From IMG/VR virus record IMGVR_UViG_3300042691_003435, positions 1 through 28,639 of that record: a DNA stretch of 28,639 nucleotides, one strand, 5' to 3'. Positions 7,224 through 15,392 of this stretch are shown here, one piece after another. Numbering within the stretch: the stretch's first letter is position 1; every line of letters begins with the position of its first letter. Position numbers and translations under genes: made by a program. Below the pieces are notes generated by a model. It was not told the DNA's origin. It worked only from the letters and a program-made list of their open reading frames with translations, and did not search any database. This DNA is from a virus.

Positions 7224-9713
7224 TTAACCGAAGAAATCTTCCAATGAACTTTCTTCTTGTGTTTTCCAACCTAAAGGCTCGATTACAATTTGGAGGGCAT
7301 CAAGAAAAACCTTCTCAAACTGTTTATCATAATCTATGTATGATTCCAATTGAAACTCTTTTGGTAAATGTTGACTGAAAGCAATAACATCTTCCTGCAG
7401 AGGATTGGGTGTACGAACATAGACAAACTTAATTTTATCTCCGTCACGAATAGGTTGATACTTCTTATCCAATCCCATGCGTTTACAATGATGATTATAA
7501 AGCAGCGCACCACGTACATGAATTGGTGTACCCTTGGTATAAATTGGAGAACCAGCGTACTGTTTTATACCATTTACTCCACGAGGAAATGCTATGTCAT
7601 GAATTGGTAATTTATCAAATTGTTTTTTAAATTCCATTACATATGTATGTAAATCTTTCTGATCACCAGCAAGAATAACTTGTAAAGAATCTCTAAGTTT
7701 ATCACGAATCACTGCTGGTGTAGATGACTTTACCATCTCCAATCCCATAACTTTAATCTTTGGTTTTGCAAACTGCACACCCTCAGAGTTATGCACATTG
7801 ATAACATATCGTTTCTTAGCAGTCCAGATCGCTTTATCTGCTAAAACCTCTCGCTTCATCTGCATCTTTTGACCATAAGCATTCATATACTCAGCAAGTT
7901 CTGTATAACCTTGATCAATAAATGGTTGGAAAACTTCTTCGCAGATACGATCCATATATTTTATTTTGGAATTGGTGTCTTTTCCATCACAAACTTTTTC
8001 AATCAATTCTTCTAAAGTTAGATAGATTGAATCCGTATCAATAGCAATTACAAAGTCTTTACCTTCAGTTTTAAGAGTTTTATTAAGAAATGCATTTAAT
8101 TTATTAGCCATCCATCGAATGGATAGTTGACCAGAGGTGGTAATACCTTCAGCCATACGAATGTCAAAGTAACGGAAGTATTGATTACCCATGGCACCAT
8201 AAGCAGAGTTCAACGCAATCTTCATTGCCATCTGTAGGTTATTCAATCGAGAAATTTCTTTCAATAGATGTTTCTTGTTTTTATCATTCTGATATTCTTG
8301 CTCTACTTTTAGCATTTGCTTCTTAAATTTACTTCGATCGACATACATCTTTTCCATTAACTCTGGCATGAATCCCTTGTACTCTTTTGTATATGTCCAT
8401 CCATTAGCAGTCAAAGAAAGATCTCGTTGTTTAAGATATGTAGCATCAATTTCTTGATTGAGTAATTTATCTACTGTTACTGATAGTTTCTCGCTCGTCA
8501 GAGTTTCTGGGCTGATGTTGTACTGCATAATCAGATGCGGATACAAACTGTTTAAGTCAAATGAGGCAACCCATTTGTGCATTCCAATAAGAGGATCTTT
8601 AACATACGCACCTTCGAATTGCGTATCTTTTCCTACACCTGCAGACTTCAAAGGTATAACAATATTCTTTTTACGCAGGTGATTGTAGATGATTGTATCC
8701 CACATACGAACCTGAGAATAAACATCTTCAAAATTAATCTTGGCATTGTACGCCATAGTAAGATGTAGTTCTAATAACCGCATCTTGTCCTCGAGTTTCT
8801 CTACAAGTTCAACATCGTGAATATTATAGTCAACGAATTCTTTCCAATAGTTGGTATAAAAATCACGGAAGTCAGTTCCAGGATTCTCTTTCTTCTTGTC
8901 ACCGAGTTCTTCTTGTGCGATGTAGTCTAGTCGATAAGATTCCTGTTTTGTATATGTATATTTCTTATAGAGTTCTAGATAATCTAGTTGACTAATACCA
9001 GAGATATCATAATGCAGTTCTTCACTACCTTTGATAAATGTATTGCGTTCATTAATCAATCCCCATGGACTTAACTTTTTGGCAAATGTTTCACCAAGTT
9101 CCCTGGAGATTCGTTTGATAAGATATGGCACGTCAAAGAAATCTGTGTTCCAACCAGTAATAACATCTGGATAGTTTTGTTGCCACCAGATTATAAACTC
9201 TTTAAGCAATTGTTGTTCGTCACGACAGTAAACATATGTTACATCTTCTCTTTGATTGTCATATTCACGAGTGCCCCATGTGACAATCTTTTTAGTTTGA
9301 GTATCTTTAATCGTAATCAGAAGGACTTCTTCATTGGCACTACGAATATCTGGAAATCCATGTTCAGTTGATGTCTCAATATCAAGAGAAAATACACGAA
9401 TCTGTTCCATATCCCAGTTAACATCACTATCATATGTATCACTAATGTATTGGTATGCGTAATTCGTATTACCGTAGATGGCAAACCCAGAAACATCTTC
9501 ATACTTCTTAATAAATTCACGTGTCTCTTTAATGCTTCCTGGTTTCATCTCGTCAACATACGTACCTTCTAACGTATGCCAGTTAGACTTAGACTTAGAA
9601 GTGACAAAAAGCGTAGGGTAGAAATCTACCTTACGCATATATCGTCTACCTTTATCGTATCCAATGACGAACATTTTATCGCCATATGGTGCTACATTAG
9701 TATAAAATTCCAT
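7224..9713 (-). CDS. 43: Family B DNA polymerase, T4 gp43-like
   Basis: An 829-aa replicative polymerase with proofreading. Exonuclease motifs are Exo I SLDIET (Asp111, Glu113), Exo II GWNTDFFDVPY (Asp194) and Exo III YNIHDVE (Asp300). Polymerase motifs are A, FDLNSLYPH (Asp386); B, KIALNSAYGAMGN (498-510); and C, IDTDSIY (Asp559, Asp561). Motif A has His where the common form is SLYPS. It is a little shorter than T4 gp43 (898 aa). The C-terminus is SSLEDFFG, equivalent to the T4 gp43 tail (SLDFLFG) that binds clamp gp45. The start shares one base with the dexA stop (TAATG) and has only a weak ribosome site, so translation probably depends on coupling. Confidence 0.97.
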   Translation of the reverse strand: MEFYTNVAPYGDKMFVIGYDKGRRYMRKVDFYPTLFVTSKSKSNWHTLEGTYVDEMKPGSIKETREFIKKYEDVSGFAIYGNTNYAYQYISDTYDSDVNWDMEQIRVFSLDIETSTEHGFPDIRSANEEVLLITIKDTQTKKIVTWGTREYDNQREDVTYVYCRDEQQLLKEFIIWWQQNYPDVITGWNTDFFDVPYLIKRISRELGETFAKKLSPWGLINERNTFIKGSEELHYDISGISQLDYLELYKKYTYTKQESYRLDYIAQEELGDKKKENPGTDFRDFYTNYWKEFVDYNIHDVELVEKLEDKMRLLELHLTMAYNAKINFEDVYSQVRMWDTIIYNHLRKKNIVIPLKSAGVGKDTQFEGAYVKDPLIGMHKWVASFDLNSLYPHLIMQYNISPETLTSEKLSVTVDKLLNQEIDATYLKQRDLSLTANGWTYTKEYKGFMPELMEKMYVDRSKFKKQMLKVEQEYQNDKNKKHLLKEISRLNNLQMAMKIALNSAYGAMGNQYFRYFDIRMAEGITTSGQLSIRWMANKLNAFLNKTLKTEGKDFVIAIDTDSIYLTLEELIEKVCDGKDTNSKIKYMDRICEEVFQPFIDQGYTELAEYMNAYGQKMQMKREVLADKAIWTAKKRYVINVHNSEGVQFAKPKIKVMGLEMVKSSTPAVIRDKLRDSLQVILAGDQKDLHTYVMEFKKQFDKLPIHDIAFPRGVNGIKQYAGSPIYTKGTPIHVRGALLYNHHCKRMGLDKKYQPIRDGDKIKFVYVRTPNPLQEDVIAFSQHLPKEFQLESYIDYDKQFEKVFLDALQIVIEPLGWKTQEESSLEDFFG

Positions 9714-10282
9714 TAAGTTGTTTTTCCATACATGAGTTGCATTGCGTCCAGTGCGCAGTCGTGAACAGGATGATGTTTGATTACTTCATGTCGTTTGAAA
9801 AGTGGATGATCTACTTCTACATAGCCATTCGTAGTTCCATAGAGAATGTCAACTGCAGTTCTTACATCTCTCCACATATTATACCCTGTAATTTCTTGCA
9901 AGCCAACTCTAACTGCCAATGAATCAATTGCCATCTGATCAAGTGAACCTCGTGCCCACATTGTTTGTTTATCAGCATTTGCAAACTTACTCATGTAGTT
10001 ATAAAATGCATTCAATCCATTTTCTACAGTCATGTCTTCACGAGACGGATCCAAAGAAACCTTACGAACATATTCATGCTGTGCTTTCCACCAGTCAAGT
10101 GTACCCTTAGATGATGTTCTTCCAAGTTGCAATTGTTCCTTTACATCAAATTTTACGAAACAAGAATCGTCAAGTAAGTCTTGATATGTTGGACGTTTTT
10201 CTGGATCGAAATGAATCAACGCTGCAGAGAGAATCACACAGGTTGATTCTACTCCCAGCGTCTCAATGTCAAACATAAACAT
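9713..10282 (-). CDS. dexA: DexA-like 3'-5' exonuclease (DEDD)
   Basis: A 189-aa RNase H-fold exonuclease. The first motif is MFDIET (Asp5/Glu7) right at the N-terminus. The central GTLDWWKAQ segment and RGSLDQMAID (second Asp) align with T4 DexA, and the last motif is HHPVHDCALDA, the DEDDh-type His-Asp pair. T4 DexA is about 227 aa, so this version is shorter at the C-terminus. The family degrades single-stranded DNA 3'-5'; relatives such as Rv2179c act on RNA. The gene directly precedes gp43 and overlaps it by one base. Two nearby ATGs (10282, 10276) differ by only two residues; I keep the first. Confidence 0.85.
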   Translation of the reverse strand: MFMFDIETLGVESTCVILSAALIHFDPEKRPTYQDLLDDSCFVKFDVKEQLQLGRTSSKGTLDWWKAQHEYVRKVSLDPSREDMTVENGLNAFYNYMSKFANADKQTMWARGSLDQMAIDSLAVRVGLQEITGYNMWRDVRTAVDILYGTTNGYVEVDHPLFKRHEVIKHHPVHDCALDAMQLMYGKTT

Positions 10283-10284
10283 TA

Positions 10285-10596
10285 TTATTTGTCTGCCTTA
10301 TAACCAATCGGTGTTGTAAGTCGATCAATCTTTTCTTCATCAGTCCACGATTCAAGATAACTATTATCCTCAGCACACAGGCAAAGAATCTCTGGTTTAT
10401 CAACTTGTCTAGATCCAATAATTGTTTCACCCAACCACTTCTGTGAAAACTCTTTCATCTCTTCCATTGTGACAGTATCCTCTGCCCACTGAATATCAGT
10501 GCAAGGAAACTCTCTGTCATTATGGTCATCAGGTACTTCAATGACATAACGCATACGATATTGTGACAGTGTCTCAACTAATACAAACTTACTCAT
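10285..10596 (-). CDS. Hypothetical phage protein
   Basis: A 103-aa protein from the ATG at 10596, chosen over a GTG at 10605 because AAAGGTGAT lies about 7 nt upstream. It overlaps the previous gene by 8 nt. Visible features are a beta-rich N-terminus (KFVLVETLSQYRMRYVIEVP), a helical centre and a CLC pair near residue 75. It has the look of the small charged proteins common in T4-like early regions; I recognise no family. It lies directly before dexA and gp43 in the same operon. Confidence 0.75.
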   Translation of the reverse strand: MSKFVLVETLSQYRMRYVIEVPDDHNDREFPCTDIQWAEDTVTMEEMKEFSQKWLGETIIGSRQVDKPEILCLCAEDNSYLESWTDEEKIDRLTTPIGYKADK

Positions 10597-10948
10597 CGCT
10601 ATCACCTTTCATTGCTAGTGCTCTATTCAAAGATTTCTGCGCATGACGCAGACCAAATTCCATCTCACGCTTCTGTTGTCTCACCATAGACAATTGTCTA
10701 ATAGTTTCTTGATGTTGTTCATATAATTCTGTAGTGCTTTTCTTTAGTGCTTGGAAGTATGTAGTTGCTTTATGAATGGTCACCCATTTACCATCAGCAA
10801 GTTTAGTATGACCATCACGAATACGAAATTCATCAGTCCATCTCTCGCCAGTTTTATAACTTGGCATCGGTTCGAAGATGAATAAGTCTTCTAGTTTATT
10901 CTCAAGCAAAGAGAACTGATTCTCAATAGAGTCTTTACTATAAAACAT
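10589..10948 (-). CDS. Hypothetical coiled-coil phage protein
   Basis: A 119-aa protein. The first half is mixed, with a Trp-containing segment (GERWTDEFRIRDG). The second half, about residues 64-112, is a long charged helix with heptad-like spacing (ALKKSTTELYEQHQETIRQL and on), likely a coiled coil. The ATG at 10948 shares one base with the stop of the gene before it (TAATG), so it is translationally coupled. No enzymatic motif is visible, and the function is unknown. Confidence 0.75.
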   Translation of the reverse strand: MFYSKDSIENQFSLLENKLEDLFIFEPMPSYKTGERWTDEFRIRDGHTKLADGKWVTIHKATTYFQALKKSTTELYEQHQETIRQLSMVRQQKREMEFGLRHAQKSLNRALAMKGDSDE

Positions 10949-11472
10949 TATTCATTCTCCTCATACTCATATTCTTCTTCACGACCAGCCATTTCTGCAT
11001 GAATGTCACACAGAGTAGTATGCCAACCATCAGTATATGTTTTTCCTGGAGCACCACACTGTTCACAAGTACGATAACTCATACTCTCAGCAAAATTAAT
11101 GTAGTTGTAGTGTTTATCAGTTGCAGCATGAACATAGAATCGTAGTCCACCGAACTTCTCTTTCACTTGAACAGCGACTGGAACCTTACTTGCTTCTTCA
11201 TCCATCTTTGCTTTGGCGTTATCAATCATCTCCTGAGTGACGATATCTTTTCTCCAGTTAGGTTGTCCAAGTTTATCTTTGATATCATCATAACGACTTT
11301 GTGCTTGACGATATTCACTGGTCAAATGTGCACAGAGAGTATCGATGATGTTATACCACCCATCACCAATTTCAAATCCCCAGCACATTGCGGTGACTTG
11401 CATATTGGCATGACGATCTCGAAAGATCAGCGGATACTTTGCACATAATGCCTCATCAAGTTCACGTTTCAT
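10948..11472 (-). CDS. Conserved phage protein with C-terminal zinc-binding motif
   Basis: A 174-aa protein from the ATG at 11472, which has GGAGAT 7 nt upstream; the TTG at 11490 is not needed. The N-terminal part has the WGFEIGDGWYNIIDTLC signature and the middle has QVKEKFGGLRFYV, both of which I have seen repeatedly in hypothetical proteins of phages and bacteria. The C-terminal part has Cys-x2-Cys-x15-Cys-x2-His (from CEQCG to LCDIH), probably a zinc ribbon, then an acidic Glu/Tyr tail. The function is unknown; nucleic-acid or protein binding is likely from the zinc motif. It follows a 123-aa gene with a 2-nt gap. Confidence 0.8.
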   Translation of the reverse strand: MKRELDEALCAKYPLIFRDRHANMQVTAMCWGFEIGDGWYNIIDTLCAHLTSEYRQAQSRYDDIKDKLGQPNWRKDIVTQEMIDNAKAKMDEEASKVPVAVQVKEKFGGLRFYVHAATDKHYNYINFAESMSYRTCEQCGAPGKTYTDGWHTTLCDIHAEMAGREEEYEYEENE

Positions 11473-11474
11473 AA

Positions 11475-11846
11475 TCAATCTCCATACCAAGTTCTGTGGT
11501 CTTCAGCTACGTGTTCCATTCCATCATACTCATGGATATGCCACTTGACATCGTCAGGAATCTCCACGATTGCTAGTTCCGATGCCCAACCCCATGAACC
11601 TTTACCTAACTCTTCAATCACAGCAATCAAATCTGGATCATTGCGTTGTTCATAAAAATCATACTCAGTTAGGTATGTCGCATCAGATTGCTCACCACCT
11701 GCTTTGTAATAGTCAAAGTCGTTTCCAGGAATTGGATACTTGGCAGGTACTTTATCGAATGCAATACCCTTGCGTTCAAGTAACTTCTCAAATGCGATAT
11801 TCGAAATACCAAATCCGCCAAAACATCTATTAATTGCTACTTTCAT
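11475..11846 (-). CDS. Conserved phage hypothetical protein
   Basis: A 123-aa protein starting MKVAINRCFGGFGIS, an N-terminal pattern that recurs in hypothetical proteins of large phages. The centre has Asp/Tyr-rich segments and the C-terminal half has WHIHEYDGMEHV, with several His and acidic residues that could bind metal. The ATG at 11846 has AAGGAT 6 nt upstream and overlaps the ligase stop by 4 nt (ATGA). No catalytic family is recognised. Confidence 0.78.
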   Translation of the reverse strand: MKVAINRCFGGFGISNIAFEKLLERKGIAFDKVPAKYPIPGNDFDYYKAGGEQSDATYLTEYDFYEQRNDPDLIAVIEELGKGSWGWASELAIVEIPDDVKWHIHEYDGMEHVAEDHRTWYGD

Positions 11847-13147
11847 TTTATATCCTTTGAATCATCTGCAACATCTTTATCATCACGCAGTTCAATGAAC
11901 ACTGGAAGAAACAAAGATTCTTCTCCCAATTTGTTTTTAATACGACTATTATACTTGACTGCGACAATTTTGTCAATTAAATTTTCTTTCCAATATTGCT
12001 TTCTGTGCGCATCTGTAAATCCAGATCCTACATTTACTTTTACAACTCCATCTGCAGACTCGCAAATAATTGCACCCAACATTCCAACTGCCTTTCCTTT
12101 ACCTTCTTCTACTGCAACAATCTTTAGATCGCATTCTAACTCACCTTTGAATTTAATCTGAGTCTTGCTGCGTTTATCTTCCCAAACACCACTACCATCT
12201 TTAAGAATAATACCCTCATGACCCAGCGAAAGATATTCTTGAAAAATCTCTTGTGCTTGTTCTATTGTTTCTACGATAGAAGATGATACAATCCATATTT
12301 TTTTATCTTTTGAAGATTGTTTATTAACAATTGACTCGAGTGTAGAAAATCTTTTTGAATATGGAGTGGCACAGTACCCTGTCTCAAACATTACATAAGG
12401 AATAAGATCCCAGACAGATGCATGAACCATTGATGCTTCTTCGGCAGAAATTGTTCCTTTGTTGGCTTTGTTTAGGATTCCATTACCAGTCTGTCGATCA
12501 GCAAACTGATAATCGCCTTCAAGCATTACCAGAAGTTCACCATCAAAGACACAATCAACATTACCAGCAAGAGAGATAAACTCTTGCTCTAAATTGCCAA
12601 GTAGTAAAATCTCTTTACCATTTCTGCTTCTGAATTCACATTTGCCGTCACGAACAATGGCATTAAAACGCATACCGTCCATCTTCATTTGAGCATACGC
12701 TGGGAAACTAATCTTATCAACCAACTTCTGTTCAAATGGACTGCACAACATGCATGGATACTCAGGAATCAGATGAGACCAAACTTTGTTGGCAGTTGAT
12801 ATATCGACACCACACTTCAAATCTTTAGCGATGATTCTTTCGATAACTTTAGCATCATCAGGTGATAAAGATGAGAGAAGCATACGAAGATATTCGATTG
12901 CTGCATTACCAGTAACATTACGAGAAGATAAATCATATAGTCCATTTAGTGCATTCTCCAAAGAAGTTTGTTTAACATCAGTTTGATACTGCGGGATTTT
13001 ACGCTGATAGAATTGCGTAAATGGGTCGAGAGCCAAACGCACGACTTCTCGTAAAGTTTGGTTATCACTCTGTTCAGTTAATTGCTCAATTTTGAAATTA
13101 CGAGAAGCATTGGCAGCTAGACTATTCAAAAAATTATTGATGTTCAT
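11843..13147 (-). CDS. 30: ATP-dependent DNA ligase, T4 gp30-like
   Basis: A 434-aa ligase, a little shorter than the 487 aa of T4. The adenylated lysine is Lys155 in motif I, KMDGMR, preceded by FPAYAQ as in T4 ligase. Motif III is near FDGELLV, motif IV is EGIILKD, and motif V is KTQIKFKG. The C-terminal OB-fold part holds VNVGSGFTD and AVKYNSRI. The N-terminal 140 residues are helical and match the N-terminal domain of T4 ligase. It seals nicks during replication and recombination. The ATG at 13147 has AGGTGAAG upstream and overlaps the SWIM-protein gene by 14 nt. Confidence 0.93.
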   Translation of the reverse strand: MNINNFLNSLAANASRNFKIEQLTEQSDNQTLREVVRLALDPFTQFYQRKIPQYQTDVKQTSLENALNGLYDLSSRNVTGNAAIEYLRMLLSSLSPDDAKVIERIIAKDLKCGVDISTANKVWSHLIPEYPCMLCSPFEQKLVDKISFPAYAQMKMDGMRFNAIVRDGKCEFRSRNGKEILLLGNLEQEFISLAGNVDCVFDGELLVMLEGDYQFADRQTGNGILNKANKGTISAEEASMVHASVWDLIPYVMFETGYCATPYSKRFSTLESIVNKQSSKDKKIWIVSSSIVETIEQAQEIFQEYLSLGHEGIILKDGSGVWEDKRSKTQIKFKGELECDLKIVAVEEGKGKAVGMLGAIICESADGVVKVNVGSGFTDAHRKQYWKENLIDKIVAVKYNSRIKNKLGEESLFLPVFIELRDDKDVADDSKDIK

Positions 13148-13481
13148 TCTTCACCTGTTCAATATGTTTACACTTACCATGATACTTAAATCCAACACAT
13201 GTGCATGTCATTCCATTGTCGGTTTCTTCTACATAATACACATGGTCTTTACTGCCATTAATCTTCCATCGCTTGGCATTTGACTTATCGTCATAACGCT
13301 GAAGAGTTTTAAACTTACGATAACGAGTATCGAACTTGAGTGGATTTTTAAACTTCATAAAATCGTTTGGATTATTCCATTTAAAATATCCAATAATTTT
13401 ATCCATTGAGTCATTCATAAGATATGTATGATTTGGCTGAATGTCTGTAGACCAGACAGTAATTTCTTTAGCAAGAATCAT
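13134..13481 (-). CDS. Small SWIM-type zinc-finger protein
   Basis: A 115-aa protein from the ATG at 13481, which has GGGAAG about 6 nt upstream and overlaps the previous stop by 4 nt (ATGA). Its C-terminus has CTCVGFKYHGKCKHI, a CxC...CxH arrangement typical of SWIM zinc fingers, which bind DNA or proteins. The preceding YYVEETDNGMTCTC also fits the usual strand before the finger. The N-terminal 70 residues are Lys/Asn/Asp-rich with no recognised domain. It overlaps the ligase start, so it is co-expressed with ligase and may act with it on DNA; that is inference. Confidence 0.75.
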   Translation of the reverse strand: MILAKEITVWSTDIQPNHTYLMNDSMDKIIGYFKWNNPNDFMKFKNPLKFDTRYRKFKTLQRYDDKSNAKRWKINGSKDHVYYVEETDNGMTCTCVGFKYHGKCKHIEQVKNEHQ

Positions 13482-13843
13482 GCAGCTTCCCTGAAGTAAC
13501 CATAGGGAAGACCATTGAGAAAACAGAAATATTCCCAATCACCATCTGCATGGCTGGCGTCCATAATCCAACGGAGTGCAGTTTCACGATCACGTGCACC
13601 CATACAGATGGTGTTAGTGACATGCTGCTCAAACTTAGCAACTGCATCTTTCTCAGCATCCTCTTGGTCTTTGAGATTTTGCTCGATGACCTTAACACAG
13701 ATCTCGATCTCTCGTTTGAGATCTTCAATAGACATTTCTTGGAAGTTCATGAAACGAGGACGAACACCATGCGCATCTTTATACGCATCCCACAACGTAC
13801 ATTCGAGTTGTTCACGCACAGTTAAATCGCTCCACTGTTTCAT
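13478..13843 (-). CDS. Conserved phage hypothetical protein
   Basis: A 121-aa protein. The N-terminal WDAYKDAHGVRPRF resembles a segment seen in many small phage proteins of unknown function. A long acidic helix follows (about residues 36-75), and a C-terminal part is rich in aromatic residues (DWEYFCFLNGLPYGYF). The ATG at 13843 has AAGGAGAG 5-6 nt upstream and overlaps the preceding stop by 4 nt. No catalytic motif is visible. Confidence 0.78.
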   Translation of the reverse strand: MKQWSDLTVREQLECTLWDAYKDAHGVRPRFMNFQEMSIEDLKREIEICVKVIEQNLKDQEDAEKDAVAKFEQHVTNTICMGARDRETALRWIMDASHADGDWEYFCFLNGLPYGYFREAA

Positions 13844-14151
13844 ACACTCTCCTTCATGTTAATTTTCTCAAAGCCAAAATTGGCTACCACAAAAGTCTCA
13901 TCAGTGCTAAGATTATGAATAATGTCACCGACGGACAAACTATGCATCTCACCAACAACTTCGATCAAAGAAGCATCATCTTCGAAAACAAAGTTTGCGA
14001 TGCGAAAAACTTCGTCCATGGATCGAGCATCACAGTGAGCCACGAACACGAACTCATTAGAGATTTCTTCAATCTCTTGTGGCTTCATAAAAGACAAATC
14101 ACGAGATTTTTCATGCTCAAACGGAAGTTGATAAATTGCATAACGAGTCAT
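13840..14151 (-). CDS. Small phage protein with a YodL-like C-terminal segment
   Basis: A 103-aa protein; I place the start at ATG 14151. An upstream in-frame ATG (14178) is only 6 bases from the -10 box at 14185-14190, so it would fall before or at the transcription start. ATG 14151 has AAAGGAAA at a suitable distance. Residues about 65-98 (MHSLSVGDIIHN, then FVVANFGFEKI) resemble the SLSVSDVI...GF pattern of YodL-like domains of phages and mobile elements. The function of that domain is not established. It is the first gene of the ligase - dexA - gp43 operon. The family match is tentative. Confidence 0.75.
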   Translation of the reverse strand: MTRYAIYQLPFEHEKSRDLSFMKPQEIEEISNEFVFVAHCDARSMDEVFRIANFVFEDDASLIEVVGEMHSLSVGDIIHNLSTDETFVVANFGFEKINMKESV

Positions 14152-14184
14152 AATATTTGTTTCCTTTTCAAGTTTCATACAGAT

Positions 14185-14213
14185 ATTATACCTCTACTTG
14201 CAATTAAAGACAA
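14185..14213 (-). promoter_or_regulatory. Sigma70-like promoter of the ligase-gp43 operon
   Basis: The minus strand reads TTGTCT (14213-14208), 17 bp, then TATAAT (14190-14185). It lies between the terminator at 14225-14249 and the gene starting at 14151. The spacer begins TTAATTGCA, like the promoter at 23410. Confidence 0.85.
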
Positions 14214-14224
14214 CCCCCAAATAC

Positions 14225-14249
14225 AAAAAACCCTACTCAAAGTAGGGTT
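14225..14249 (-). terminator. Rho-independent terminator
   Basis: On the minus strand the 8-bp stem AACCCTAC / GTAGGGTT with a 5-base loop is followed by a run of six T (positions 14230-14225). It ends the transcript of the Sm-like gene and its upstream neighbours, just before the next promoter. Confidence 0.85.
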
Positions 14250-14254
14250 ATTAC

Positions 14255-14313
14255 AGCCTTGTAGCTACAGGCTCTCCACGAAGTGTTAAGTAAGTTAGTG
14301 CTTACTTACTTAA
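14255..14313 (-). repeat. Tandem hairpins around the stop codon of the Sm-like gene
   Basis: There are two inverted repeats. TTAAGTAAG at 14286-14294 pairs with CTTACTTAA at 14305-14313, so the gene's stop codon (14306-14308) lies in the stem. AGCC...TGTAGCTACA...GGCT at 14255-14273 forms a second hairpin. With the terminator at 14225 this makes three consecutive stems. Related hairpins follow gp46 and the VWA gene. They may protect mRNA 3' ends. Confidence 0.6.
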
Positions 14314-14602
14314 TTCCCATCGACCCAGCCGTTGCAATTTGAATTCCAGAGCCGAATATTCTATTATACTCATTAATCATTTTAATATCTGGCTCTGCTT
14401 CAGACGCTATAGAAGTTTTATATAATTTAATATTACCAGTAGCATATGCCATGTATGGCATAAGTCCAACACCAACTCCTTGTGCTGTTTGCTGGATAAC
14501 GATAGTAGCTGGGGATTTTAATTCTATATTATCAGCGAGAGCATTAAATACTTCTGCGATAATTTCTTCTCCACTAATCAATTTAAATACTTTTATATTC
14601 AT
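14306..14602 (-). CDS. Small Sm/LSm-like phage protein
   Basis: A 98-aa protein from the ATG at 14602, with GGAG 6 nt upstream; the GTG at 14608 has no usable site. The start KVFKLISGEEIIAEV followed by IELKSPATIVI is the pattern of small beta-barrel proteins of the Sm-like type that are widespread in T4-like marine phages. The rest is Ala/Ile-rich with no catalytic motif. Sm-like proteins often bind RNA, but this is not shown for the phage version. It follows the 2OG-like gene with a 2-nt gap and is last in its operon, ending in a hairpin cluster. Confidence 0.75.
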   Translation of the reverse strand: MNIKVFKLISGEEIIAEVFNALADNIELKSPATIVIQQTAQGVGVGLMPYMAYATGNIKLYKTSIASEAEPDIKMINEYNRIFGSGIQIATAGSMGIK

Positions 14603-14604
14603 GT

Positions 14605-15141
14605 TCACTCCATTTTTAAAATTTGATTCTTATCATCTTGCTCATAATTATATACAATGTTAGAAGAAACTACATATCTATATCCAGTAAATTCTTTTTT
14701 TGGAACTCTGTGCATAACATTTCCCTCAAATAACAATAACAATCCATGAGATGGAAGAACCTCTCTCCAAACACCATCTTCATAAAGAAATTCTATTCCT
14801 GGACAATTTTCTGGAGGATTTAAATAGTAAGCAGTAGCCCAAGTAGCTGGATAATGCGAGTGTTCTATCGCATGCTCATTTGATTTGTATTTTAATCCCC
14901 ACATAGAAAGTATAACAGCATCAATATTTCTTTTATATTTCTCTAGAGAGGCTTGTTGTACTGCCATGTTTATATAATAGCACAACTCCCTAAATCCATC
15001 TTTATCTTGCATTTTCCATTCAGTCATTTGTGCTTTGACATTTGTAGAATGGTTTTGTCTGTCTTGTTGTTCGTCAATAACTCTGATAATATCAGCAGTC
15101 ATTTTTGGGTCATCAACTGTTAAATTATAAATGAATGGCAT
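14605..15141 (-). CDS. 2OG-Fe(II) oxygenase-like protein
   Basis: A 178-aa protein beginning MPFIYNLTV at ATG 15141, with AAGG 8 nt upstream; the TTG at 15159 is less likely. The N-terminal half is helical. The C-terminal half has a beta-helix pattern: HSHYPATWATAYYL (His94/His96), a PGIEFLY strand, LPSHGLLLLFEGNVMHRV (distal His144) and YRYVVSSN (Arg155 as possible 2-oxoglutarate ligand). The first metal site lacks the common HxD form, so activity needs testing. Related small oxygenases of unknown substrate are common in marine T4-like phages. It starts just before the stop of the 67-aa gene. Confidence 0.6.
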   Translation of the reverse strand: MPFIYNLTVDDPKMTADIIRVIDEQQDRQNHSTNVKAQMTEWKMQDKDGFRELCYYINMAVQQASLEKYKRNIDAVILSMWGLKYKSNEHAIEHSHYPATWATAYYLNPPENCPGIEFLYEDGVWREVLPSHGLLLLFEGNVMHRVPKKEFTGYRYVVSSNIVYNYEQDDKNQILKME

Positions 15142-15145
15142 TTTG

Positions 15146-15349
15146 CTAACCTTGTTCAACTAAAAATTCTATGTAATCGGCAGCCTCGTGTTGGTCAGTA
15201 AAATATTTTACAATAAAGTTGTCTGGTTCATAGGCATGAAGTGCAACTATCATTATCTGTGTATTTTTATATACAGATATTTTTAATAACCAGTCACCAC
15301 GTCTTACCGTGATGAATGATATCATGTTTGGGGATAGTTTGGCTTTCAT
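15146..15349 (-). CDS. Hypothetical small protein
   Basis: A 67-aa protein with a beta-rich centre (WLLKISVYKNTQIMIVALHAYE) and a C-terminal helix. The ATG at 15349 sits directly against the hairpin at 15350-15387 and has no clear ribosome site; an internal ATG (15325) has none either. The start is therefore uncertain. The frame overlaps the next gene's ribosome-binding region, as expected for a real gene in this operon. No family is recognised. Confidence 0.6.
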   Translation of the reverse strand: MKAKLSPNMISFITVRRGDWLLKISVYKNTQIMIVALHAYEPDNFIVKYFTDQHEAADYIEFLVEQG

Positions 15350-15387
15350 ACAAGTATTTAGGGAGAGCCGAAACTCTCCCTACTTGT
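15350..15387 (-). terminator. Strong hairpin after rubredoxin, possible terminator
   Basis: AGGGAGAG (15360-15367) pairs perfectly with CTCTCCCT (15374-15381) around a 6-base loop, and flanking ACAAGTA/TACTTGT extends the stem. No T-run follows on the minus strand. It could be an attenuator or an mRNA-stabilising stem rather than a full terminator. Confidence 0.6.
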
Positions 15388-15392
15388 ACGAA

